From an uncultured Verrucomicrobia subdivision 3 bacterium (GTDB lineage: Bacteria; Verrucomicrobiota; Verrucomicrobiia; Limisphaerales; UBA11358), in contig CAIOUK010000153.1 in assembly GCA_903861445.1 (NCBI GenBank), forward strand, positions 1 to 9,481: a stretch of 9,481 nucleotides of DNA. The letters run 5' to 3'. Of this stretch, positions 1-5,803 are shown in pieces (position 1 is the stretch's first letter; each line of letters begins with the position of its first letter). The position numbers were made by a program, and so were the translations under genes. The notes under the pieces are model-generated. The model did no database searches, had not been told where the DNA came from, and saw only the letters and a program-made list of their open reading frames with translations.

Positions 1-497
1 TCCCGCGCCAGCTCGTCACCAGCGGCGGCCTCGGCTCGATGGGCTACGGCTATCCCGCCGCGCTCGGCGTGAAGGTCGCGCATCCCGACAAGCAGGTCAT
101 TGACATTGACGGCGACGGCTCGTTCCTGATGAACATCCAGGAGCTCGCCACCGCGCACGTTGAAAAGATTGCCGCGAAGGCCATCATCCTGAACAACCAG
201 CATCTCGGCATGGTGGTGCAATGGGAAGACAACTTCTACAAGGGCAACCGCGGCCACACCTACCTCGGCGATCCGCAACATCGTCCGGAGATTTATCCCG
301 ACTACGTTCGCGTGTGCAATTCCTTCGGTGTGAAATGCGAGCGCGTGATGTTCAAAAAGGATTTGCGCGCCGCCATGCAGCGGATGCTCGATGCCGACGA
401 ACCCTATGTCCTCGACGTGGTGGTGCCTTACAGCACGCACGTCATTCCGTTCATTCCCGCCGGCAAGACCGTGGCGGACATGATCTGGAAACCGTAA
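1..497 (+). CDS. ilvB: Acetolactate synthase large (catalytic) subunit, C-terminal part
   Basis: This is the 3' end of a thiamine-diphosphate (ThDP) enzyme gene. The reading frame is already open at base 3, giving 164 codons here, and the true start lies left of the window. Acetolactate synthase condenses two pyruvates, or pyruvate and 2-oxobutyrate, in the first shared step of branched-chain amino acid synthesis in the cytoplasm. The visible part is the ThDP-binding domain. It begins with a Ser-Gly-Gly-Leu-Gly-Ser-Met-Gly loop, and the GDGSF motif at visible residues 37-41 is followed by Asn-Asn at 64-65, which is the usual GDG-(about 25)-NN metal/ThDP motif. NNQHLGMVVQWEDNFY and the closing VIPFIPAGKTVADMI are characteristic of the acetolactate synthase branch rather than of other ThDP enzymes. 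The gene ends at TAA and is followed 32 bp later by a strong hairpin, so it is probably the last gene of its transcript. A small-subunit gene (ilvH/ilvN) does not follow. Confidence 0.93.
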   Translation, partial: PRQLVTSGGLGSMGYGYPAALGVKVAHPDKQVIDIDGDGSFLMNIQELATAHVEKIAAKAIILNNQHLGMVVQWEDNFYKGNRGHTYLGDPQHRPEIYPDYVRVCNSFGVKCERVMFKKDLRAAMQRMLDADEPYVLDVVVPYSTHVIPFIPAGKTVADMIWKP

Positions 498-529
498 CGG
501 GTTTTCCGTTCAGCGTAGGAAAAATTCAA

Positions 530-566
530 AAGGCCGGACGAATCAATTTCGTCCGGCCTTGTTTGT
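530..566. terminator. Rho-independent terminator, probably bidirectional
   Basis: A perfect 13-bp stem (530-542 paired with 548-560) closes a 5-nt loop. On the plus strand it is followed by gtttgtctt, and on the minus strand by TTTTGAATTTTT. It therefore can end the acetolactate synthase transcript from the left and the leftward gene set from the right, whose last gene stops at 640. The stem core is GGCCGGAC/GTCCGGCC. Confidence 0.85.
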
Positions 567-639
567 CTTGGTAGGGCGGTGTTGCTGCGCACCTTCGTTT
601 CACCATTTCGCGTCTATCTCCATAAGAGGCCACGGTGTG

Positions 640-1023
640 CTACTTTGAGTTCGCTGCGGCTACAGGCTGCTTGGCTCGTTCGGATAGTGCGGATAGTTCT
701 TTGCAAAGTATCTGAAACCGATGGTCGAGAGCGCTCAGTTTATTCACAAGGGCCTCCCTCTCAAAATGCATCTTCTCAAGATCCTTCTTCGTAAAGGCCT
801 TGGATTCAGAATCGGTATTGCGGTTGTCTATGATGTCAAGCTGGAGCTTTATCTCAAACATCTCCATCCTGACGCGCTCATATTGCTTGAGCGCGATGTC
901 AATATTTACCTGTTGCAAACGTTGTTCGATGCTGATGGTCTTCGGCTGTGCGTCATCGGCTGCCATGAGGCGAGTGCCGAAGAGCGAGATGATGATGGTG
1001 ATGGTTGCGATTGTGGTTTTCAT
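640..1023 (-). CDS. Small exported helical protein of unknown function
   Basis: A 127-aa product from the ATG at 1023. That start is preferred because it opens directly into a signal peptide: MKTTIATITIIISLFGTRL followed by MAADDA gives a basic start, a hydrophobic core and an Ala-X-Ala-like cleavage site near residue 22. An in-frame ATG at 1092 would add 23 residues encoded by the 57-bp repeat and would bury the signal. The mature part is almost entirely charged and helical (QRLQQVNIDIALKQYERVR, then KKDLEKMHFEREALVNKLSA), which suggests a coiled coil in the periplasm. It ends SERAKQPVAAANSK, a low-complexity tail. I recognise no family. It is the last gene of the leftward set, and no Shine-Dalgarno site is visible: the A-rich leader ends in the repeat instead. 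It could be a small periplasmic accessory or chaperone-like protein, but that is a guess from composition. Confidence 0.7.
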   Translation of the reverse strand: MKTTIATITIIISLFGTRLMAADDAQPKTISIEQRLQQVNIDIALKQYERVRMEMFEIKLQLDIIDNRNTDSESKAFTKKDLEKMHFEREALVNKLSALDHRFQILCKELSALSERAKQPVAAANSK

Positions 1024-1033
1024 TTTGTTTTTT

Positions 1034-1090
1034 TTGTCTGCTCTTTGTTGGATTGCTTTGATTAAAATTCGTTTACTTGGTGTTAGGCGC
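1034..1090 (-). repeat. 57-bp leader repeat, copy 1
   Basis: This segment matches 2672-2728 at 53 of 57 positions with no gaps. Read on the minus strand it begins GCGCCTAACACC, runs through CAAAGCAATCCAACAAA and ends 11 nt before the ATG of the small exported protein. Position immediately upstream of a start codon is shared with copy 2, so it may be a duplicated 5' untranslated region or promoter fragment. Confidence 0.85.
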
Positions 1091-1097
1091 ATTTGTG

Positions 1098-1208
1098 TCA
1101 GGGTTGCTTATTGAAGGTAAGGGTTTGCTGGCAGTTGGCGCGCTCGGAGCCATCCTTGAAGACCGTGAGTGATTCGAGGACGAGTTGGTCGCCGATAGTG
1201 CGGGTGGA
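1098..1208 (-). pseudogene. Remnant of the 3' end of a gene (36 codons)
   Basis: On the minus strand a 36-codon open stretch lies between an in-frame TAA (1209-1211) and a TGA (1098-1100). It reads TIGDQLVLESLTVFKDGSER and then ANCQQTLTFNKQP, which has the look of real protein (alternating hydrophobic strands, a Lys-Asp-Gly turn). There is no start codon in it, and the bases upstream (1212-1235) contain further stops in this frame. Its stop sits 8 bp from the 57-bp repeat, as another gene's stop does near copy 2, so it is most simply the tail of a gene whose front has been deleted. The parent family is not recognised. The overlapping 47-codon ATG frame here is rich in Ser, Pro and Thr and seems less likely to be coding. 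Confidence 0.4.
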
Positions 1209-1235
1209 TTATTCATATAATTAGTAAACCGCTTT

Positions 1236-2654
1236 CTAGTGCGCCGCTTTCATTTTTTGCTGCTCCTGAAAATTTTTGAGCTGTTTCAAAACTGTGTCGT
1301 ATTGCTCGCTATCCGGCGCCAGCTTCCGGGCCGTTTGCGCGAGCTGGATGGCATCGTCAAGCCGGTTCTCACTCAACAGAAAATTCACATAGCGATACAC
1401 CGCCTCAGGGCTGGTGGGACACAGCGCAAACGCCTGCCGGAACGCATAGTCCGCCGCTGCCCGCAACCGCGCCTGGTCCACTCCCGGCTTGTTCGTCAGC
1501 CGCCATTGATACAGCCCGGCTTGGGAACTGCGCAGCTTGGAAAACGCCTTCATCGCATAATCATTCGTCACAAACTCCCGGTCGCCCGTGAAGTGTGAAT
1601 AATCCTTCCGGCCATACACCTTCTCCGCAAACGCGCACACCTTGCTCACCCCTGTCTCCGGCTTCAACCAGCCGCCCAGCATCGCGCCACATTTTTTCAC
1701 CCAGAAGGCACGATCTGCGTCCAGCATCGTCTCCGTCAATCGCGGTAACGGCTCGCGGTTCAGTTGGAAGATTAGTTCGTGCGGCGACAGATAGGGATAC
1801 ATCCATTCCAGTGGGAAACTTTCCTCCACGTAAAACTCGCAGTTCGTGTTGTGGTCGAAAATGGTTTTGGCCAGCATCCCGTTGATGTTCATCACCGCCA
1901 CCTGTCCGCACACCTGCACCCGCCCCTCGGACATCTTTACCTCCTCGCCCGGTTTCAACTGGTTTTGCTCCCGCCGCCGCTGCACATCCGCCGTGTAATC
2001 CTGGAAAGCCTTTTGTGAATCTTCCGTCGTCGGGATATAAATCCGCCGGCCATACATCGCCCGCAGATAATCCAGATAGCGCTCATCCGCCAGTGCGTTT
2101 TGCGTGAGCGTATAAAACGGTTTGCCCTCCGGCTGCGACGCGCACAACGCCGTCACCAATCCACGACCATGATCCGTGCCGCCGAAGTAAATGCTGCCCG
2201 CCGGGATGGATTGGATGATGCCTTCGCCTATGGCCAGCGGATACTTCTTCCCGCCCGTCGCAAAGGCCTCAAACGGCATTTCCACCTCGATGATGGTTTG
2301 CCACACCGGTCCCGCCACCGCGACATCATTCGTCGAATCCTGATACTGTCCCGCCCGCAAACGGAGCTGGGCGTAAACATTCGTCGCCGTCGGCCAGTCG
2401 CCCTGTTTTGCGGCCGCAAAAAACCGCCAGATGTCCGGCGAGAGATCGAGTTTCAACTCCTTGGCCAACTGCCGCGCCTGCTGTTCCTTGGCCGCGCTGA
2501 ACGCCAGCAACTGCGGTGGAAACTGGCTGGTTACTTCTGCCGCCGCCAAGACGCCGACCGAAACCAGGAGCACCGCTAGAGCGGTGCGGACGAAATGGAA
2601 GAGGCCGAGCTGGTTTAGCGCAATTCCGACGACCAGTGTGAATAGTTGTTTCAT
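1236..2654 (-). CDS. Membrane-anchored TPR-containing protein of unknown function
   Basis: A 472-aa product. Residues about 18-40 (LFHFVRTALAVLLVSVGVLA) form one hydrophobic segment preceded by a less hydrophobic stretch, so it is probably a signal anchor with the bulk outside the cytoplasm. The middle part has a distinctive, well-ordered region: GSIYFGGTDHGRG at 153-165, TQNALAD at 184-190 and YGRRIYIPT at 201-209. This resembles the soluble part of large verrucomicrobial membrane proteins as I remember them, but that is recall, not a search. Residues 396-450 look like two tetratricopeptide-type helical hairpins (AAADYAFRQAFALCPTSPEA, then AVYRYVNFLLSENRLDDAIQ), ending in a Gln/Lys-rich helix. 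The ATG at 2654 is chosen because it opens the hydrophobic segment; it has no Shine-Dalgarno site and sits 17 nt after repeat copy 2. TPRs suggest a scaffold for protein contacts. No catalytic motif is evident. Confidence 0.82.
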   Translation of the reverse strand: MKQLFTLVVGIALNQLGLFHFVRTALAVLLVSVGVLAAAEVTSQFPPQLLAFSAAKEQQARQLAKELKLDLSPDIWRFFAAAKQGDWPTATNVYAQLRLRAGQYQDSTNDVAVAGPVWQTIIEVEMPFEAFATGGKKYPLAIGEGIIQSIPAGSIYFGGTDHGRGLVTALCASQPEGKPFYTLTQNALADERYLDYLRAMYGRRIYIPTTEDSQKAFQDYTADVQRRREQNQLKPGEEVKMSEGRVQVCGQVAVMNINGMLAKTIFDHNTNCEFYVEESFPLEWMYPYLSPHELIFQLNREPLPRLTETMLDADRAFWVKKCGAMLGGWLKPETGVSKVCAFAEKVYGRKDYSHFTGDREFVTNDYAMKAFSKLRSSQAGLYQWRLTNKPGVDQARLRAAADYAFRQAFALCPTSPEAVYRYVNFLLSENRLDDAIQLAQTARKLAPDSEQYDTVLKQLKNFQEQQKMKAAH

Positions 2655-2671
2655 AGTTGTTTTTTGTTTTG

Positions 2672-2728
2672 TTGTCTGCTTTTTGTTGGATTGCTTTGAT
2701 TGAAATTCGTTTCATTGGTGTTAGGCGC
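2672..2728 (-). repeat. 57-bp leader repeat, copy 2
   Basis: Second copy of the repeat at 1034-1090, differing at four positions. On the minus strand it starts 17 nt after the stop codon of the 594-aa gene and ends 17 nt before the ATG of the 472-aa gene, so it fills most of the 91-bp gap between them. It contains a short open frame (ATG at 2715) that runs out of frame into the 472-aa gene, so a leader peptide is possible but unproven. Confidence 0.85.
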
Positions 2729-2745
2729 TGGCCTTGAGGAACCTT

Positions 2746-4530
2746 TTATTGCCAGACCCAGTCGCCTTTTTCCACATCCACCCCTAAGCCGCCGGGCAAG
2801 CCGCCATCATCTGTCTCATTCCAGCCGACGGAGTAGAGTAGAAATTTTCCGACTTCCGTGCGGCGATAATGCAATGGCTGGCCACCGATGATGTCCGGCG
2901 GCAGTTTTTCGATGAACTGCGGCACGAGCGCGGCGAGCGTTTCGGGATAATTGCCGTGCGCCAGATGGTAACGTTCGAGCGCGCAAACGATTTGGGCTTG
3001 GTTGGCGAGGGTTTGATTGTAGGCCAGCGTCTGGAATGCCTTGATGTAATTGGGAACAGCGATGGCAGCCAGCTGTTGAAATAGGTGCCAATGTTCAAAG
3101 GAGTCCGCAAATTGAAAATAAGCTTTATTCAAATCTTTCACACGAATTACCGTGTTGGTCGGATTTAAGCAATCCAGCAGCGGTTGCTCCAATTCCACGG
3201 CGTATTTGATATTTTGATACATCCAGCCTCTGGGAATCAGATCGTAGCGATAAGACCATAATCTCTTATGCCAGGCTATTTTCTGGTCATCAACGAAAGC
3301 ATATCCCGTGAAAATCTTGCGTGCATTTAACTTTTCACCAATGTTCACAAGATCAACTTGTCCCATCCGCTTGGCCTCGGCGACAAAAGGAAGTAAGAAA
3401 GTATCTTGAAGCTGCTTTTGAATGGCCGCCAGTTGCGGTTCTTGCCAAGCGTGCAGCCGGAATCCCTCCTGAACTGTGGCCACATAAAGCCCGGTGATGG
3501 CCACATTAATCATGGCTTCCACCAAAGTCTCCGGCTTGCCGGTCGGCGGCTTTTCCAAAATCCGGCAAACATCGTGTATCAAGGTCACGTCGCGCAAGGC
3601 TTGGTCAGGTTGTCCCAACAGTAAATGACATTGCGCTCGCTGCGCCAGTGTTTGCACCAGGTTGCGCATCGTCACGAAATTAGGAATCGGCATTTTCCAC
3701 GAAACGGAATAATCTCCCGGAAGGATGGCGCAAGGCCGTTTTAACGCTTCGCGAATCTCATCAAACGCCGGCTCGAACTGATCGCTCCATTTTAAATAAT
3801 CCGCCGCCGCCGTGACTTGAACATTGGTCAACGTTACCTGAAAAACGGCTTTGTCGGACGTCGCCGCAACCTGCAATCGGCCGAGATTCGCGGCCAAATT
3901 TGAAGGAACCAGATTTGTCAAATCGCTGGCGGATAGCGGCACGTCGGTCCGCAATACAATCCGCGCCGGTGCCAGATTGCTTAATTGAAATTCCGAAAAC
4001 TTAAACCCTGCCGCGCCATTGGCACTTCTGCCAAGGGTGGTTTTAATGAGGTTCCGCACTTGTTCCGGCGCAGTTGCCGCATTGAGCGTCACGACCAGAT
4101 TGGTTGTGTCGGATTGTTGACCAACGATGGCGGTTGGCGAAATGATTAGGCTGGCGACAACCAGCGGCGTGGACTTGGCGGAGTCAAAGACGGGAAAGGA
4201 ATTCGAGCCAGACGGAGCCAGCCGCAACCATTGCAACTTCGTCGCAGCTTCGCTCTGCGCGTCGGTCTGGGATTTACGAAACCGCAAAAGTATATTGGTG
4301 CTGTAGGTGAAAAAATTCTGGTCGTCCGGCACGGGTGGCGGAATATATTTGTTCCAGTCCAGCACCGCGCCTTTGGCTTCAAGTTCGCGTTTGCAATTTT
4401 CCCACGCGCGTTTGCCACGCCAGTTTTCCTCGGCGTAAAAAATGGCAATTAGTGTGACCAGTGCAGCCAGGCCGATCAATCCCCGGCGCAACAGCTGCCA
4501 ATACCATTTGGTTTTTAATTTTTCATTCAT
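2746..4530 (-). CDS. Large membrane-anchored protein of unknown function
   Basis: A 594-aa product with one N-terminal transmembrane helix at about 13-32 (LLRRGLIGLAALVTLIAIFY) after a basic cytoplasmic start, so most of it should lie in the periplasm. The segment just after the helix, with ENCKRELEAKGAVLDWNKY and then IPPPVPDDQNFF, is a signature I associate with expanded families of hypothetical proteins in Verrucomicrobiota. The C-terminal part from about 508 (ERYHLAHGNYPETLAALVP, then IGGQPLHYRR, LLYSVGWNETDDGG) resembles the globular tail seen in pseudopilin-like proteins: a helix, a 'YP..L..LVP' turn, then strands and an Asp/Gly-rich end. It lacks the N-terminal prepilin cleavage motif, so it is not a pilin. 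It starts 3 nt after the stop of the 143-aa gene without its own ribosome site, which indicates translational coupling to the sigma operon. No enzyme motif was found. Confidence 0.85.
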   Translation of the reverse strand: MNEKLKTKWYWQLLRRGLIGLAALVTLIAIFYAEENWRGKRAWENCKRELEAKGAVLDWNKYIPPPVPDDQNFFTYSTNILLRFRKSQTDAQSEAATKLQWLRLAPSGSNSFPVFDSAKSTPLVVASLIISPTAIVGQQSDTTNLVVTLNAATAPEQVRNLIKTTLGRSANGAAGFKFSEFQLSNLAPARIVLRTDVPLSASDLTNLVPSNLAANLGRLQVAATSDKAVFQVTLTNVQVTAAADYLKWSDQFEPAFDEIREALKRPCAILPGDYSVSWKMPIPNFVTMRNLVQTLAQRAQCHLLLGQPDQALRDVTLIHDVCRILEKPPTGKPETLVEAMINVAITGLYVATVQEGFRLHAWQEPQLAAIQKQLQDTFLLPFVAEAKRMGQVDLVNIGEKLNARKIFTGYAFVDDQKIAWHKRLWSYRYDLIPRGWMYQNIKYAVELEQPLLDCLNPTNTVIRVKDLNKAYFQFADSFEHWHLFQQLAAIAVPNYIKAFQTLAYNQTLANQAQIVCALERYHLAHGNYPETLAALVPQFIEKLPPDIIGGQPLHYRRTEVGKFLLYSVGWNETDDGGLPGGLGVDVEKGDWVWQ

Positions 4531-4533
4531 AAA

Positions 4534-4965
4534 TCAGATACAATGAGGTTCGGATTTTTCCGTGCGTGGTTTCGGCAAGAATATTTTTGGCCGCTCGGCC
4601 TCCGCCGGCAGGGAACGGGTGGCGAACAGTTCATTAAGCAGTTTTTGCTGTTCGTGCAACCGCATCATGACCAGCGGCGCGGAATTGGTGTCGACTGTTT
4701 GCGAACTGTCGCGCTGGGAAAAATTGCTGATGAAAAGCAATAGCCAGACCACCGCATACCCCGTCCAAATTCGGCGGCACGGCCAGATGAGTTCCAGCCA
4801 GAGTTTATTTGAACAATTAAGACCCAAAGACGTAAGGTGAGCCGCCCAGCTTTGCGCCTTTGCGTCTTTTCGGTTCAATTCTAAAACCACCGATCGCCGG
4901 ATGGTGTCGAGCTTTGGCATCGTGTCCTGATGGCGGCCAAATAAGATTTCACGCGGTGTTTTCAT
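4534..4965 (-). CDS. Single-pass membrane protein, candidate anti-sigma or sigma partner
   Basis: A 143-aa product. Its ATG overlaps the TGA of the ECF sigma gene (ATGA), and a good Shine-Dalgarno site (GGAGG) lies 7 nt upstream within the sigma gene. The soluble N-terminal part has MKTPREILFGRHQDTMPKLD, then a transmembrane helix at about 66-81 (GYAVVWLLLFISNFSQ), then a 60-residue outer part containing MMRLHEQQKLLNELF and a basic tail. Topology and coupling to a sigma gene are those of a membrane-bound sigma regulator, but the classic zinc anti-sigma motif (H-x3-C-x2-C) is absent. Residues 28-52 (NRKDAKAQSW and following) are encoded by a palindromic repeat that seems to have been inserted in frame; they probably do not belong to the ancestral protein. 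The role as regulator is inferred from context only. Confidence 0.75.
   Translation of the reverse strand: MKTPREILFGRHQDTMPKLDTIRRSVVLELNRKDAKAQSWAAHLTSLGLNCSNKLWLELIWPCRRIWTGYAVVWLLLFISNFSQRDSSQTVDTNSAPLVMMRLHEQQKLLNELFATRSLPAEAERPKIFLPKPRTEKSEPHCI
4811..4882. repeat. Imperfect palindromic 'NRKDAK' repeat inside a coding region
   Basis: Two arms, about 4811-4840 and 4851-4882, are imperfect inverted copies: on the two strands aattaagacccaaagacg matches aattgaaccgaaaagacg. On the minus strand the right arm reads AACCGAAAAGACGCAAAGGC, close to the widespread environmental repeat 'accgcaaagacgcaaag' that often appears in proteins as NRKDAK. The unit is about 72 bp, a multiple of three, so the reading frame is kept. 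Confidence 0.6.
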
Positions 4966-5507
4966 TTATTTTCCTCCAATAATTTGCGCAGGGATTTTTT
5001 GGCGTAATGCAATCGCGACTTCACCGTGCCCAACTGCGTTTCGGTGATGCGGGAAATTTCTTCGAGCGGAAAATCCTCGACGAAATGCAGCAGCAACACG
5101 GAGCGCTGCGGTGGCGGCAGTTGTTCGAGCAATTTCATAAATTCAGCTTCCGATTCTCGCCGGATGAGCAGGTCGTCTGGGCCGCCTTCAAATTCATCCG
5201 CCGATTCGGGGATTTCGTCGAACAAAACTTCCCGCCGTTTGCGCCAGTGCTGGACACATTTCTGGTGCGTAATGCCGAACAGCCAGCTGCCAAATTTTGC
5301 ATCGTCGCGCAAGCCACCAAGGTGTTTGACGGCGGCAATAAAAGTTTCCTGCACGATGTCGAGCCCGGCCTGTTCATCACGGATGAGTTCAATAACATAA
5401 ACGTAAAGTGGCAATTGGTATCGCCGGATGAGTGTGTCCCAAGCCGCCGGTTCACCAGCGCGGGCTTCAGACACAGGCAGTTGTTCGATTTCGGTCACTT
5501 CCAGCAT
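4962..5507 (-). CDS. RNA polymerase sigma factor, ECF subfamily
   Basis: A 181-aa product from the ATG at 5507, the usual length for ECF sigma factors. Region 2 covers residues about 23-93: WDTLIRRYQLPLYVYVIELI is helix 2.1, DEQAGLDIVQETFIAAVKHL is the DAxDlvQETFl core that binds polymerase and the -10 element, and WLFGITHQKCVQHWRKRR is helix 2.3/2.4. A 30-residue acidic linker follows, then region 4 at 124-177 with LEQLPPPQRSVLLLHFVEDF and the helix-turn-helix PLEEISRITETQLGTVKSRL, which reads the -35 element. An ATG at 5600 would add 31 residues with no family match, so the shorter start is preferred, although neither has a strong ribosome site. The gene ends in an ATGA overlap with the 143-aa membrane protein. 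There is no C-terminal extra domain. It probably controls its own operon and perhaps the divergent rhamnosidase gene, but no matching promoter pair could be confirmed. Confidence 0.92.
   Translation of the reverse strand: MLEVTEIEQLPVSEARAGEPAAWDTLIRRYQLPLYVYVIELIRDEQAGLDIVQETFIAAVKHLGGLRDDAKFGSWLFGITHQKCVQHWRKRREVLFDEIPESADEFEGGPDDLLIRRESEAEFMKLLEQLPPPQRSVLLLHFVEDFPLEEISRITETQLGTVKSRLHYAKKSLRKLLEENK
4973..4977 (-). promoter_or_regulatory. Shine-Dalgarno site of the 143-aa membrane protein gene
   Basis: On the minus strand GGAGG lies 7 nt before the ATG at 4965, within the last codons of the sigma gene. It is the one clear ribosome site in the leftward set and fixes the start of the membrane protein in the ATGA overlap. 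Confidence 0.75.
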
Positions 5508-5610
5508 TGTCAGCAAGAGGAATGCACGAGGCGAGAAAAGGTTCAATCCGATTGAAAATAATTTCCTAAAACCGGCATCCGGCCAACCGGCGACTTCCAT
5601 GAGAAGGCTG

Positions 5611-5662
5611 TCGTGTCAAAAGATTTCAGCACATGGTTGCCCAATTCGTGTCATTCGTGTCA
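5611..5662. repeat. Three copies of tcgtgtca in the divergent intergenic region
   Basis: The octamer tcgtgtca occurs at 5611-5618, 5646-5653 and 5655-5662; the first and third are followed by aaaa. The last two form a 9-bp tandem (attcgtgtc twice, 5644-5661). On the minus strand two copies read TTTTGACACGA, which contains a TTGACA -35-like hexamer facing the sigma gene, but no good -10 was seen at the right spacing. It may be promoter DNA, a binding site, or a piece of the 'attcgtgtc' intergenic repeat seen in environmental genomes. Confidence 0.5.
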
Positions 5663-5803
5663 AAACTTCTCCAGCGGAGTTCTCTTCTGCAAGAACAACT
5701 GAATAGCCTCAATTTATTCTCGCTTCTAACCCCGAAAAAACCTGAATATCCTGAATCTATGGCGACGACTACGATTGGCGATTTAAGGTTCCTTCTTTCC
5801 CGG

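Noticed and set aside
1080..1092. GTTAGGC next to repeat copy 1 (and again at 2720-2726) matches the core-site box of integron attC sites.
   Set aside because: No partner GCCTAAC box lies within 60-140 bp on the same strand in either case and no attC-like stem could be drawn; the box is part of the 57-bp repeat.
1024..1092. In-frame 23-residue N-terminal extension of the small exported protein.
   Set aside because: It is encoded by the repeat and precedes a clear signal peptide, so the ATG at 1023 is the better start.
5508..5600. 31-residue N-terminal extension of the sigma factor.
   Set aside because: Hydrophobic and Pro/Phe-rich, unlike ECF sigma N-termini; the start at 5507 gives the normal length. 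It cannot be fully excluded because neither start has a good ribosome site.
5633..5803. 57-residue N-terminal extension of the rhamnosidase frame.
   Set aside because: It lies in repeat-like intergenic sequence, has no family match, and would place a signal peptide internally.
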